Shown: positions 16,044-24,349, numbered from the stretch's first letter. The stretch is DNA of 34,701 bases from Bacteroidaceae bacterium (GCA_017381015.1 JAFOCV010000020.1:1-34701), one strand, 5' to 3'. Numbers and translations are program-made. The notes: generated by a model from the letters alone, not told the origin.

Positions 16044-17678
16044 ATGAAACTGAAAAGCTTTCTGACTCTTGTTCTTGCAGCCCTCACAGTGGTTGTAAGT
16101 GCGCAATCTCTTTCTCCCAGCACCAAGTGGCATTGGGACAAAGGTACAATCGTAGTGGAGACTCCCGAGCGTCCTGCAGGTCAGCAGCACGTTATTGGTT
16201 TGACAGCTCCCAAGTTGGAGACCGTTCGAGTTGCATTCGTTGGTCTTGGTATGCGTGGTCCTTGGGCCGTAATGCGTTTCTGCCACATCCCCGGTGTGGA
16301 AATCGTTGCATTGTGCGACTATGAGAAGGAGCGTGCAGAGAAGTGCCAGAACGACCTTCGCAAGGCTGGTTTGAAGCCCGCTGATATCTACTTCGGCGAA
16401 AAGGGTTATGAGGAACTTTGCAAGCGTGACGACATCGACCTAGTGTACATCGCTACCGACTGGAATCACCACTATCCCGTAGCTAAGTTCGCTATGGAGA
16501 ATGGCAAGCATGCTGCTATCGAGGTACCTTCAGCAATGAACCTAGAACAGTGCTGGAGCCTTATCGACCTCTCTGAGCAGACACGCAAGCACTGCTTCAT
16601 CCTTGAGAACTGCTGCTATGACTACTATGAGATGAATGCTTTGGCAATGGCTCAGGACGGCGTATTCGGTGAGATTATCCGCGCTGAGGGTGCTTACATT
16701 CACGCTCTAGACGGCTTCTGGGATTCATACTGGAAGGATCCTGCTGACAACGACAAGGACAACCTACACTGGCGTTTGAAGTACAACCAGGAGAACCGTG
16801 GTGACGTTTACGCTACTCACGGCCTTGGCCCCGTTGCTCAGTGCATGGACATTCACCGTGGTGACCGCTTCACCACTCTAGTTGCTATGGATACCGAGAG
16901 CTTCTTTGGTAAGGACTTCGTTGAGAAGAAGACTGGCAAGGAGTGCAAGGATTTCCGCAATGGTGACCACACTACTACTCTAATGCGTACCGCTAAGGGT
17001 AAGGTAATCGAGATTCAGCACAACGTAATGACTCCCCAGCCCTACAACCGTTTGTTCAAGCTTACCGGTACTAAGGGTTATGCAACCAAGTATCCTACTC
17101 CCGAGTACGCTCTTTCTGGTGATGCTCTTAAGGGTACCGATGCTCCTCAGATGGACAACTTGAACGCTCACGGCTTCATGAACGCTAAGCAGAAGGCAGC
17201 TTTGGAGAAGAAGTACTATCACCCCATCCTTACCAAGTACGGTGAGAAGGGTCGTGAGATGGGTCACGGCGGTATGGACTACATCATGGACGCTCGTTTG
17301 GTATACTGCTTGCAGAATGGTCTACCCCTTGACATGGACGTATATGACATGGCTGAGTGGTGTGCACTTGCAGAGCTAGGTGCTATCTCTATGGACAACA
17401 ACTGCGCTGCTGTTACATTCCCCGATTTCACTCGTGGTCACTGGAACATGGTAAAGGGTTACAAGCACGCTTACGCTCCTGCTGACGAAGAGGCTAAGGC
17501 TGAGGCTGCTGCTGACGCTTACACTGCTGCTCAGAAGAAGGTAACTGCTGACTTCAAGCTTTGGGAGCTTTACGATGCAATCAAGACTGCTAAGAACCCC
17601 AAGTCTGCTCAGAAGAAGTACGACGCTGCTGTTGTTAAGGCAGAAAAGGCTATGGCTAAGATTTTGGCTACAAAGTAA
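16044..17678 (+). CDS. GH109-family protein (Gfo/Idh/MocA oxidoreductase fold)
   Basis: 544 residues from the ATG at 16044, which begins a clear Sec signal peptide (KSFLTLVLAALTVVVSAQ). An earlier in-frame TTG lies in the -7 box and is not the start. A Rossmann domain has GLGMRG (67-72). ENCCYDYYEMNAL, ATHGLGPVAQCMDIHRGDR and GHGGMDYIMDARLVYCL are hallmarks of GH109, NAD-dependent glycosidases known for alpha-N-acetylgalactosaminidase activity. It is likely periplasmic and acts on host or bacterial glycans. The last 70 or so residues form an unusual Ala/Lys-rich helical tail beyond the usual end. Codon use is strongly biased (AAG, GCT, GAC), suggesting high expression. The substrate is inferred from family only. 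Confidence 0.86.
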   Translation: MKLKSFLTLVLAALTVVVSAQSLSPSTKWHWDKGTIVVETPERPAGQQHVIGLTAPKLETVRVAFVGLGMRGPWAVMRFCHIPGVEIVALCDYEKERAEKCQNDLRKAGLKPADIYFGEKGYEELCKRDDIDLVYIATDWNHHYPVAKFAMENGKHAAIEVPSAMNLEQCWSLIDLSEQTRKHCFILENCCYDYYEMNALAMAQDGVFGEIIRAEGAYIHALDGFWDSYWKDPADNDKDNLHWRLKYNQENRGDVYATHGLGPVAQCMDIHRGDRFTTLVAMDTESFFGKDFVEKKTGKECKDFRNGDHTTTLMRTAKGKVIEIQHNVMTPQPYNRLFKLTGTKGYATKYPTPEYALSGDALKGTDAPQMDNLNAHGFMNAKQKAALEKKYYHPILTKYGEKGREMGHGGMDYIMDARLVYCLQNGLPLDMDVYDMAEWCALAELGAISMDNNCAAVTFPDFTRGHWNMVKGYKHAYAPADEEAKAEAAADAYTAAQKKVTADFKLWELYDAIKTAKNPKSAQKKYDAAVVKAEKAMAKILATK

Positions 17679-17719
17679 GCTATATCTCATATCAAGTTTG
17701 AATGCTTGAATACATATCA

Positions 17720-17756
17720 CGAGGGCGTCCCTATCACAGAGACGCTCTCGTTTTAT
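17720..17756 (+). terminator. Terminator of the GH109-type gene
   Basis: CGAGGGCGTC (17720-17729) pairs with GACGCTCTCG (17741-17750) with one mismatch, followed by TTTTATT. Confidence 0.88.
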
Positions 17757-17788
17757 TATATTAGGTATAGAGAAAGAACATAATGAGA

Positions 17789-17860
17789 TTCTGAGTACTC
17801 AGAGTATTTCGAGTATTCCGAGTATTCTGAATATTCTGAATATTCTGAATAATCAGATAA
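17789..17860. repeat. 9-bp-period degenerate array (8 units)
   Basis: Eight in-phase 9-mers: TTCTGAGTA, CTCAGAGTA, TTTCGAGTA, TTCCGAGTA, TTCTGAATA three times, ATCAGATAA. They share the word family of the array at 2673-2744 and the same unit count. The array lies between a terminator and the promoter of the TonB-domain gene. Confidence 0.85.
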
Positions 17861-17877
17861 TAGTTTTGGAAAAATCA

Positions 17878-17906
17878 TTGATTCCTTGAAAAAATTATTA
17901 CCTTTG
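17878..17906 (+). promoter_or_regulatory. Promoter for the TonB-domain gene
   Basis: TACCTTTG at 17899-17906 with TTG at 17878-17880, a short 18-bp spacer. The predicted start is about 30 nt before the ATG. Confidence 0.65.
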
Positions 17907-17942
17907 TGGGCAAAATACTAAACAAACAACCCAAATATCATT

Positions 17943-18407
17943 ATGAAAAACAGTAAGATTAACATTCTGGCAGGCGCCATAATTATGGCTATGTCTATGT
18001 TCCACACCACTGAGTGTAAGGCACATGACATTAATTACCCACAAGAAACTTGTATAATAAGCCAATCTGAGGGGGAAGACAAACCTATGCTTGGACCTGT
18101 GGATAAGCTACCCGAATTTCCTGGTGGCATGCAAGCCATGATGACATTCCTGAGAAAAGAAATCAAATACCCCCAGCAGTGTGCTCAGCAAGGTATAGAA
18201 GGACGCTCCTTCATAACCTTTGTGGTAAACAAGAAGGGCAAACTGACCAAGATAAAACTAATGAAAAGTGCTGGCCATAAATTGCTTGACAAAGAGGCCA
18301 TCCGTGCAGTAAAGGCAATGCCTAAATGGATTCCTGGCGAGCACGAAGGCAAGACAGTAAGCGTACGCATGACCCTCCCCGTATCATTCAAAATGAACAA
18401 GAAGTAG
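17943..18407 (+). CDS. Secreted TonB C-terminal domain protein
   Basis: 154 residues. The N-terminal 25 residues resemble a cleavable signal (ILAGAIIMAMSMF). From residue 58 the TonB C-terminal domain is clear: LPEFPGGMQAMMTFLRKEI, YPQQCAQQGIEGRSFITFVV, GKLTKIKLMKSAGH, LLDKEAIRAVKAMPKWIPG, and VRMTLPVSF. Unlike a working TonB, it has no long Pro-rich linker and the hydrophobic N-terminus is short, so it may be a free periplasmic domain. It could modulate TonB-dependent receptors or be a regulator-like relic. It is monocistronic with its own promoter and terminator. Confidence 0.83.
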   Translation: MKNSKINILAGAIIMAMSMFHTTECKAHDINYPQETCIISQSEGEDKPMLGPVDKLPEFPGGMQAMMTFLRKEIKYPQQCAQQGIEGRSFITFVVNKKGKLTKIKLMKSAGHKLLDKEAIRAVKAMPKWIPGEHEGKTVSVRMTLPVSFKMNKK

Positions 18408-18473
18408 GTCATCCTTTTGGTATTAAGTACCAAATAGGTGCAACAAGCGAAAGAAATATAATTTTCCATATAA

Positions 18474-18509
18474 CGAGGTGAGCCACAGATGGGTTGCACC
18501 TCGTTTTTT
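18474..18509 (+). terminator. Terminator after the TonB-domain gene
   Basis: CGAGGTG (18474-18480) pairs with CACCTCG (18497-18503), followed by six T. The right arm can pair instead with AGGTGCAAC at 18436-18444, and a separate perfect hairpin (TTTGGTA/TACCAAA) lies just upstream near 18415-18433. Confidence 0.78.
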
Positions 18510-18833
18510 ATGTTCTGGACAAATTCTCTAGGGCAAATATAACCTTGTTCAGCACTATCGAGGAGATTGACTCCTCTCAAATGACCATTCCCTCTACCCT
18601 GCGGTGGCTTTTCGGTGTCTTAAGGAACTCATATTCTATATTTTTTCTACTTTACATAGCCGTCTATAGCCGTTGCTTCTGCAAAACGATGTTTTTAAGC
18701 ATAAAAACTAAGAGTTTTTCACCTCATTAAGAACTATTTTTTATACTTTTGCACAAGATATAGTAGCTAATACCACTATATATGGTGGCTATTGGTATGA
18801 TTGTGCTCCGAAAATCATTAAACAATAATAAGA
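18510..18833 (+). promoter_or_regulatory. Upstream region and leader of the S9 peptidase gene
   Basis: About 320 bp without a convincing gene. A -7-like box TACTTTTG is at 18744-18751 with no -33 match. The predicted leader of about 75 nt contains a hairpin pairing AATACCAC with GTGG-C-TATT near 18769-18793. A 78-codon frame here starts at a TTG inside the previous terminator and is not credible. Confidence 0.5.
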
Positions 18834-21017
18834 ATGAACAAAATTTTGACTACAGGTATTATGGCTCTATCGCTGGCTGCTTGTGCTCCTACAGAAAATG
18901 GTGGCGAACAAGCAGTGGCAATAGGCAGAGTGAGTGAGTTTTCTAACTCATCACATCAGTTCACACCCGAGGTGATGTGGCAAATGGGTCGCATCGGTGC
19001 TTACCATCTTTCGGCTGATGCCGAGAAGGCGGTGTGGGGTGTGACTTACTACAGTGTGGAGAAGAACAAGAGTCGTGCCGTAATCTATGCTGGCACTCCC
19101 GGCAAGGAGGAGACTCCCGTGGCGCTGACCACCTCAGCTACTTCCGAGTATGCTCCCTCGTTTATCCCCGGCACCGACAAGGTGGCTTACATGGCTGCCG
19201 ATGCAGAGGGCACCATGCAGCTTTGGATGATGAACGCGGATGGTAGTGCTCGCAAGCAGATTACCTTTGAAAAGAGCGATGTCAATGATTATCTCTTCTC
19301 ACCTTGTGGCAAGAAGGTGATTCTGGTAAAGACATTCAATCACGAGGCTAGTGTACAGAAGAATGATGCCGACCTGAACCTTACTACCGGCATCGTGGCT
19401 AACGACCTCATCTATAAGCATTGGGATCACTATACCACATCCGCTCCGCATCCCTTCGTGGCTGATTTTGACGGAGAGAAAGTGGGCGATAGCAAGGACC
19501 TGCTCGAAGGCGAGCCTTATGAAAGTCCCATGCTTCCCTTTGGTGGTGTGGAGCAATTGGCATGGAGCCCTGATAGCAAGCAGATAGCATACACTTGCCG
19601 CAAGTTGTCTGGCCTTGATTATGCCATCAGTACCGATAGCGACATTTACCTTTACGACCTGGAATCTGGCAATGTAAAGAACCTTTGCAAGCCCGAAGGA
19701 TACGTACGCCCTGCGTGCGACCCCACTCGTTCTCTTAAGCATCAGGCTGTAAATCTGTTCAAGGAAGATGTAAATGCTGGTTATGACCAGAACCCTCAGT
19801 TCTCTCCCGATGGAAAATATATTGCTTGGAGCAGCATGGAAAGAGACGGATATGAGAGCGACCGCACTCGTCTATGTATCTACGAATTTGCCACCGGTAA
19901 GAAGAGCTACGTAACAGAAAGCTTTGAAAGCGGTGTGAACGAATTTGCCTGGGCTTCCGACAATAATACTCTTTATTTCTCTGGTGTATGGCATGGCAAG
20001 ACCAACTTGTACAGCACCAATCTTCAGGGCAATGTAAAGGCTATTACCGACGAGGTGGCCGACTTTGTGCTACTAGGCATTCACCCCAATGGCCAACAGC
20101 TCTTGGCCAAGTGCCACTCTATGAGCCGTGCCGATGAGGTGTACCTGGTAAATATTGCCGATGGAGAGACTACACAGCTAACCGCCGAGAACGAGCCCTT
20201 CTATGCTCATTTCCAGTTTGGTGAAGTACGTGAGCGATGGATAAAGACCACCGACAACAAGGATATGCTCGCATGGGTAATCCTACCTCCCAACTTTGAC
20301 CCCAACAAGAAGTACCCCACTCTGCTCTTCTGCGAAGGTGGTCCTCAGTCGCCCGTAAGCCAGTTCTGGAGCTACCGTTGGAACTTCCAGGTAATGGCAA
20401 ATCAGGGTTATGTCATCATCGCTCCCAACCGTCGCGGCTTGCCAGGCTTTGGCATGGAATGGTTGGAACAAATCAGTGGCGACTATTCTGGTCAGTGCAT
20501 GAAGGATTATCTTTCTGCCATCGATGACATTGCCAAGGAACCATGGGTAGATAACGACCGTCTTGGCGCAGTAGGTGCCAGCTTTGGTGGTTATAGCGTA
20601 TATTGGTTGGCTGGCAATCATGACAAGCGATTCAAGGCCTTCATTGCCCACGATGGTATCTTCAATACTCAGCAGCAATACATGGAAACCGAGGAACTAT
20701 GGTTCCCCAACTGGGATATGGGTCAGGCACCCTGGTACAAGGATGCCAATGGCAAGCGCGCCAAGGTATTCGAAACCTCTCCCCACTTGTATGTAGACCG
20801 ATGGGACACTCCCATTCTCTGCATCCATGGTCAGAAGGACTTCCGCATCGAATACACACAGGCAGAAAGTGCCTTCACAGCAGCACGCCTGCGTGGTATC
20901 CCTGCTCAGCTACTACTCTTCCCCGACGAAAATCACTGGGTGCTAAAGCCCCAGAACGGCATCCTATGGCAACGCACCTTCTTCCGTTGGCTGGACAAGT
21001 GGCTAAAGGCAGAGTAA
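18834..21017 (+). CDS. S9 family dipeptidyl-peptidase-like lipoprotein
   Basis: 727 residues. The lipobox LAAC puts the lipidated Cys at 17, so it is membrane-attached and faces the periplasm or surface. An N-terminal beta-propeller (about 40-460) shows WD/TolB-like blades (MNADGSARKQIT, FSPDGKYIAWSS). The C-terminal alpha/beta-hydrolase domain has the nucleophile in GASFGGY (Ser583), then Asp669 (GQKDF) and His701 (ENHW). This matches prolyl-oligopeptidase family S9, of the DPP/acylaminoacyl-peptidase type. It probably removes dipeptides from the N-termini of peptides. The next gene, 104 bp on with no promoter or terminator between, is an MFS carrier, which suggests that the products are imported. 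Confidence 0.92.
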   Translation: MNKILTTGIMALSLAACAPTENGGEQAVAIGRVSEFSNSSHQFTPEVMWQMGRIGAYHLSADAEKAVWGVTYYSVEKNKSRAVIYAGTPGKEETPVALTTSATSEYAPSFIPGTDKVAYMAADAEGTMQLWMMNADGSARKQITFEKSDVNDYLFSPCGKKVILVKTFNHEASVQKNDADLNLTTGIVANDLIYKHWDHYTTSAPHPFVADFDGEKVGDSKDLLEGEPYESPMLPFGGVEQLAWSPDSKQIAYTCRKLSGLDYAISTDSDIYLYDLESGNVKNLCKPEGYVRPACDPTRSLKHQAVNLFKEDVNAGYDQNPQFSPDGKYIAWSSMERDGYESDRTRLCIYEFATGKKSYVTESFESGVNEFAWASDNNTLYFSGVWHGKTNLYSTNLQGNVKAITDEVADFVLLGIHPNGQQLLAKCHSMSRADEVYLVNIADGETTQLTAENEPFYAHFQFGEVRERWIKTTDNKDMLAWVILPPNFDPNKKYPTLLFCEGGPQSPVSQFWSYRWNFQVMANQGYVIIAPNRRGLPGFGMEWLEQISGDYSGQCMKDYLSAIDDIAKEPWVDNDRLGAVGASFGGYSVYWLAGNHDKRFKAFIAHDGIFNTQQQYMETEELWFPNWDMGQAPWYKDANGKRAKVFETSPHLYVDRWDTPILCIHGQKDFRIEYTQAESAFTAARLRGIPAQLLLFPDENHWVLKPQNGILWQRTFFRWLDKWLKAE

Positions 21018-21041
21018 TATTTTTATAGGAAATCTATTAAT

Positions 21042-21086
21042 CTAGACGTACTAGAATATCTAGAATATCTAGAACACCTAGAACTC
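21042..21086. repeat. 9-bp-period CTAGAANNN array (5 units)
   Basis: CTAGACGTA, CTAGAATAT, CTAGAATAT, CTAGAACAC, CTAGAACTC start at 21042, 21051, 21060, 21069 and 21078, in perfect 9-bp phase. The array sits inside the S9-MFS intergenic gap and is probably transcribed. Confidence 0.85.
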
Positions 21087-21121
21087 CGTAAATCCCAAAA
21101 ATCAACTAACACAAAACATAA

Positions 21122-22513
21122 ATGACATCACAACTGACAAAAACTCTTCGCGATTCGAAGGTGGCCCGTTGGACCGCCCTGATTATCGTTAGCTTCACCA
21201 TGATGTGGGGCTACTTCCTCACCGATGCCATGTCTCCATTGATGGACATGTTGGGTATCTCTATCGAACAAGGCGGTATGGGATGGAGTGCCAGCGATTT
21301 TGGCAACTTCAACTGGGCCTACATGTGGTTTAACGTATTCTTCTTCATGCTGCTCTTTGGCGGTATTATCCTTGATAAGATTGGCGTGCGCCTGACAGGT
21401 ATCATGACCTGCTTGTTTATGGTGGTAGGTGCCGGCATCAAGTACTATGCCGTAAAGTACATAGAGCCAGGTGGCGAAGCCATCATCCTTGGCTTGAACA
21501 AACAGGTATTGGTAGCATGCCTGGGTTATGCCATCTTTGCCGTAGGTACCGAAAACTGCGGTATCACCGTCACCAAGGTAATCGCACGATGGTTCCAGGG
21601 CTACGAAACAGCATTGGCCATGGGCATTCAGGTAGCAGTAGCACGTTTGGGTACTGCATTGGCTTTGGCCGTAAGCCCCGTCTTGGCTAAGAACTTTGAG
21701 GTATCCACTCCCCTCTTGATGGCCCTCGTGTTGCTGGTAGTAGGTCTATTGGCATACCTGGTATTCTGCGTGATGGATAGCCGTCTAGACAAGCAGGAAG
21801 GCGCTTTCGTGGCAAGCGAAGCCGATGATGAGACATTCAAGTTGGGCGACCTGACCATCATCCTCAAGAACAAGGGTTTCTGGCTCATCGCATTGCTTTG
21901 CCTATGCTTCTACTCTGCCGTATTCCCCTTCTTGAAGTACGCTACATCACTGATGATTAATAAGTATAACGTAGACCCCACCTTGGCTGGTTTCCTTCCC
22001 TCTATCCTACCCTTTGGCAATCTGCTGATGACTCCCATCTTCGGTGGCATTTATGACAAGTACGGCAAGGGTGCTACCATCATGGTGATTGGTTCTGTAT
22101 TGCTTATCCTAGTCCACCTGTTGTTTGCCATGCCATTGCTCAACTACTGGTGGTTTGCTGCCATCATCATGGTATTGCTTGGTGTAGCCTTCTCTTTGGT
22201 GCCCAGTGCCATGTGGCCCTCTGTGCCCAAGATTATCCCCTTGCGCCTACTGGGTTCGGCTTATGCTCTTATCTTCTGGGTGCAGAACATAGGTCTTGGC
22301 GGTGTGCCCTTGCTCATTGGTAATGTGCTGAGCGATTATTGCATTGTGGGCACCGTAATACGTGATGGCAATGAGGTACTTCAGTACGATTACACCATCC
22401 CCATGCTCATCTTTGCCACATTTGGTGTCATTGCCCTTGGCCTTGCACTATGGCTCAAGTTTGAAGATGGCAAGAAGGGTTACGGTCTTGAAAAACCCAA
22501 CATTGCAAAGTAA
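21122..22513 (+). CDS. MFS transporter, MFSD1-like
   Basis: 463 residues with about twelve membrane helices and a soluble loop near 220-240. The inter-helix motif GGIILDKIGVRLTG (loop 2-3) and the later GGIYDKYGKGAT are MFS motif-A copies. ARWFQGYETALAMGIQVAVARLG and GTENCGITVTKVI resemble the eukaryotic MFSD1 family, now known as a lysosomal dipeptide carrier. Being downstream of a dipeptidyl-peptidase-like gene fits dipeptide uptake. The substrate is an inference; sugar or organic-acid transport cannot be excluded. Confidence 0.82.
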   Translation: MTSQLTKTLRDSKVARWTALIIVSFTMMWGYFLTDAMSPLMDMLGISIEQGGMGWSASDFGNFNWAYMWFNVFFFMLLFGGIILDKIGVRLTGIMTCLFMVVGAGIKYYAVKYIEPGGEAIILGLNKQVLVACLGYAIFAVGTENCGITVTKVIARWFQGYETALAMGIQVAVARLGTALALAVSPVLAKNFEVSTPLLMALVLLVVGLLAYLVFCVMDSRLDKQEGAFVASEADDETFKLGDLTIILKNKGFWLIALLCLCFYSAVFPFLKYATSLMINKYNVDPTLAGFLPSILPFGNLLMTPIFGGIYDKYGKGATIMVIGSVLLILVHLLFAMPLLNYWWFAAIIMVLLGVAFSLVPSAMWPSVPKIIPLRLLGSAYALIFWVQNIGLGGVPLLIGNVLSDYCIVGTVIRDGNEVLQYDYTIPMLIFATFGVIALGLALWLKFEDGKKGYGLEKPNIAK

Positions 22514-22559
22514 GTCTTAATAGGCTTCTTCAGAAAAGACAATTACAAATATAACACCG

Positions 22560-22610
22560 AGAAGGGTGCATCCACATACACAAATGGGTGCATCCTTCTT
22601 TCTTTTTCTA
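22560..22610 (+). terminator. Terminator of the S9-MFS operon
   Basis: AGAAGGGTGCATCC (22560-22573) pairs with GGGTGCATCCTTCT (22586-22599), followed by a T-rich tail. Confidence 0.85.
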
Positions 22611-22692
22611 TATATTATTATGTGAAGGTGATAGTTTCTGCCACTAATTGCACTCTATACTAATGCAGACAACAGAAATAATCAAGAAAAAC

Positions 22693-22723
22693 TTTGCCAA
22701 CTAGAAATATATTCCTACCTTCG
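22693..22723 (+). promoter_or_regulatory. Probable promoter for the AAA ATPase gene
   Basis: TTTG at 22693-22696, a 19-bp spacer, TACCTTCG at 22716-22723 (one mismatch to TAnnTTTG). It predicts a leader of about 330 nt. Confidence 0.6.
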
Positions 22724-23059
22724 CACCGCTGGCTCAATATTATGCTGGCAAAACAATATATTTTTATATCATATTTTTATAAAAACTATGAAGCATCTAC
22801 ATCTTTCAACTTTCTTGGCAGAAGAGTGGGCACCACCAGGTGCTACGCAGATGTAGTGTGCATTATGGTATTATAACCCGCTCTGTTTTTTGAACAAGAA
22901 GAATCTGTCTGCAGCCCGTAGTGTGTCCTTACACTTGGTGCTGAAGCCAGGTGTACGTGCTCTTTGACTTATTGTTTGAGAAAGAAACTAGGGACTTCTG
23001 GTTATTTATCTTCTCTCCCCACGTCGGGAGAAAATGCTTTATTAACCTAAAATAAAAAT
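22724..23059 (+). other. Long structured leader before the AAA ATPase gene
   Basis: No gene of normal size. Two clear hairpins: ACACTTGG/CCAGGTGT (22931-22954, 8 bp, 8-nt loop) and a stem around CTCCC/GGGAG (23011-23034). A 22-codon frame starts at 22788. The leader could be regulatory or host a small RNA; nothing matches a riboswitch that I recognise. Confidence 0.4.
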
Positions 23060-24349
23060 ATGATTATGAAAAAGAATAACCTTACCACACAAGCAAATAA
23101 TGCATCAGAGAAAGATATCACAGTTATTAACAACAAATTAAAAGCCGTAAAGGAGCACGCACTCCAAATAAAATGCGCCACCGAAGAAGACAATGCCAAT
23201 GAAGTTACGGACAATAGCTGGCAGGATGACTTTGACACTCTTCTGGAGAAATTCATCAAAGAACAACTAACCGACGATGATCTAGCCAAAAAGAAAGAAC
23301 TGGAATTATTTGGTGAACCAGGGAGAGACAACATAGACGAAGAAGAGGAAGAGGAAATGTCCGTTGACGAGGATGACGAGGAAAAAGATACTGATTTTGA
23401 CGAGAACGAAGAAGAGGAATGGGCCGACGACGATGAAGAAAGTCCCCACACTCGCTATGATGAAGAAGAGTATACACCAGATGCTTTTCTACGCTCTCTG
23501 GATCACCTGGTAGGATTGGAGAATCTGAAAAAGAAACTGAAGAGATACGACAGAATCATACGCTTCAATAAATTGCGCATGGACAATTGCCTGTCCATCA
23601 GCAGCACTCCCCTCCATGCCATGTTTCTAGGTTCTCCAGGTACCGGTAAGACCACCGTGGCCAAACTGATGGGCAAGATGCTCAGCCGCCTGGGCATACT
23701 GTCCAAAGGGCATGTGGTGATACGCGAGCGCTCCACACTGATGGGCCCTTATTACAGCAATGAGGAAACACTCACTCGCGAAGCCATAGAAGAGGCCAAG
23801 GGTGGCATACTCTTCATTGACGAGGCTTACCAACTATATCAGCCTCATGACCCTCGCGACCCTGGTAAGTTCGTGATAGAAACCCTGCTCACAGCTCTTG
23901 CCGACGAGGAAAATCGTGACTGGATGCTAATCCTTGCCGGATACACGGACGAGATGATGGCTATGTTCAATATGAACCCCGGATTCAAATCCCGTATCCC
24001 AGAATCCAACATCTATACCTTTGACGATTTCAATGCCAAAGAGCTACTGGAGATAGCCGAGCAGTACTTCCTACGCAACGATTATGTTCTCACCAGCAAG
24101 GCACGCACTGCTCTGAAACGACGCCTGGAGGAGGATTACAAGAACAAGGACAAGAACTTTGGCAATGCTCGCCATGTGATAAATCTCATTCAAACGGAGA
24201 TAGTGCCCTCTATCGCTCAGCGTGTGATAGATGCCAATACCACCGACTTTGAATCCTTGTGCAAGATTCTGCCTTGTGATATACCTGTGCCTACTAAGAA
24301 GAAGGTTGAAAAGATACCATCTCGTCCAAGAATCGGATTCTGTGCCTAA
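23060..24349 (+). CDS. CbxX/CfqX-type AAA+ ATPase with acidic N-terminus
   Basis: 429 residues; a second ATG six bases on (MKKNN) is equally possible as start. Residues 90-145 are extremely acidic (runs of Glu and Asp) and likely disordered. The AAA domain has Walker A GSPGTGKTT (191-199), Walker B GGILFIDEAY (Asp254, Glu255), and an arginine-finger region near GFKSRIPE. The arrangement (LDHLVGLENLKKKLKR ahead of Walker A) is that of the CbxX/CfqX and SpoVK family, ring-forming remodelling ATPases. No partner gene is adjacent, so the substrate is unknown. Its stop codon overlaps the convergent Cof gene by 4 bp. Confidence 0.88.
   Translation: MIMKKNNLTTQANNASEKDITVINNKLKAVKEHALQIKCATEEDNANEVTDNSWQDDFDTLLEKFIKEQLTDDDLAKKKELELFGEPGRDNIDEEEEEEMSVDEDDEEKDTDFDENEEEEWADDDEESPHTRYDEEEYTPDAFLRSLDHLVGLENLKKKLKRYDRIIRFNKLRMDNCLSISSTPLHAMFLGSPGTGKTTVAKLMGKMLSRLGILSKGHVVIRERSTLMGPYYSNEETLTREAIEEAKGGILFIDEAYQLYQPHDPRDPGKFVIETLLTALADEENRDWMLILAGYTDEMMAMFNMNPGFKSRIPESNIYTFDDFNAKELLEIAEQYFLRNDYVLTSKARTALKRRLEEDYKNKDKNFGNARHVINLIQTEIVPSIAQRVIDANTTDFESLCKILPCDIPVPTKKKVEKIPSRPRIGFCA

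Noticed and set aside
18494..18730. A 78-codon frame between the TonB-domain and S9 genes
   Set aside because: It starts at a TTG inside a terminator stem and shows no recognisable domain.
22694..22876. A 60-codon frame before the AAA ATPase gene
   Set aside because: It starts at a TTG in the promoter and has a low-complexity, Tyr/Phe-rich translation from AT-rich DNA.
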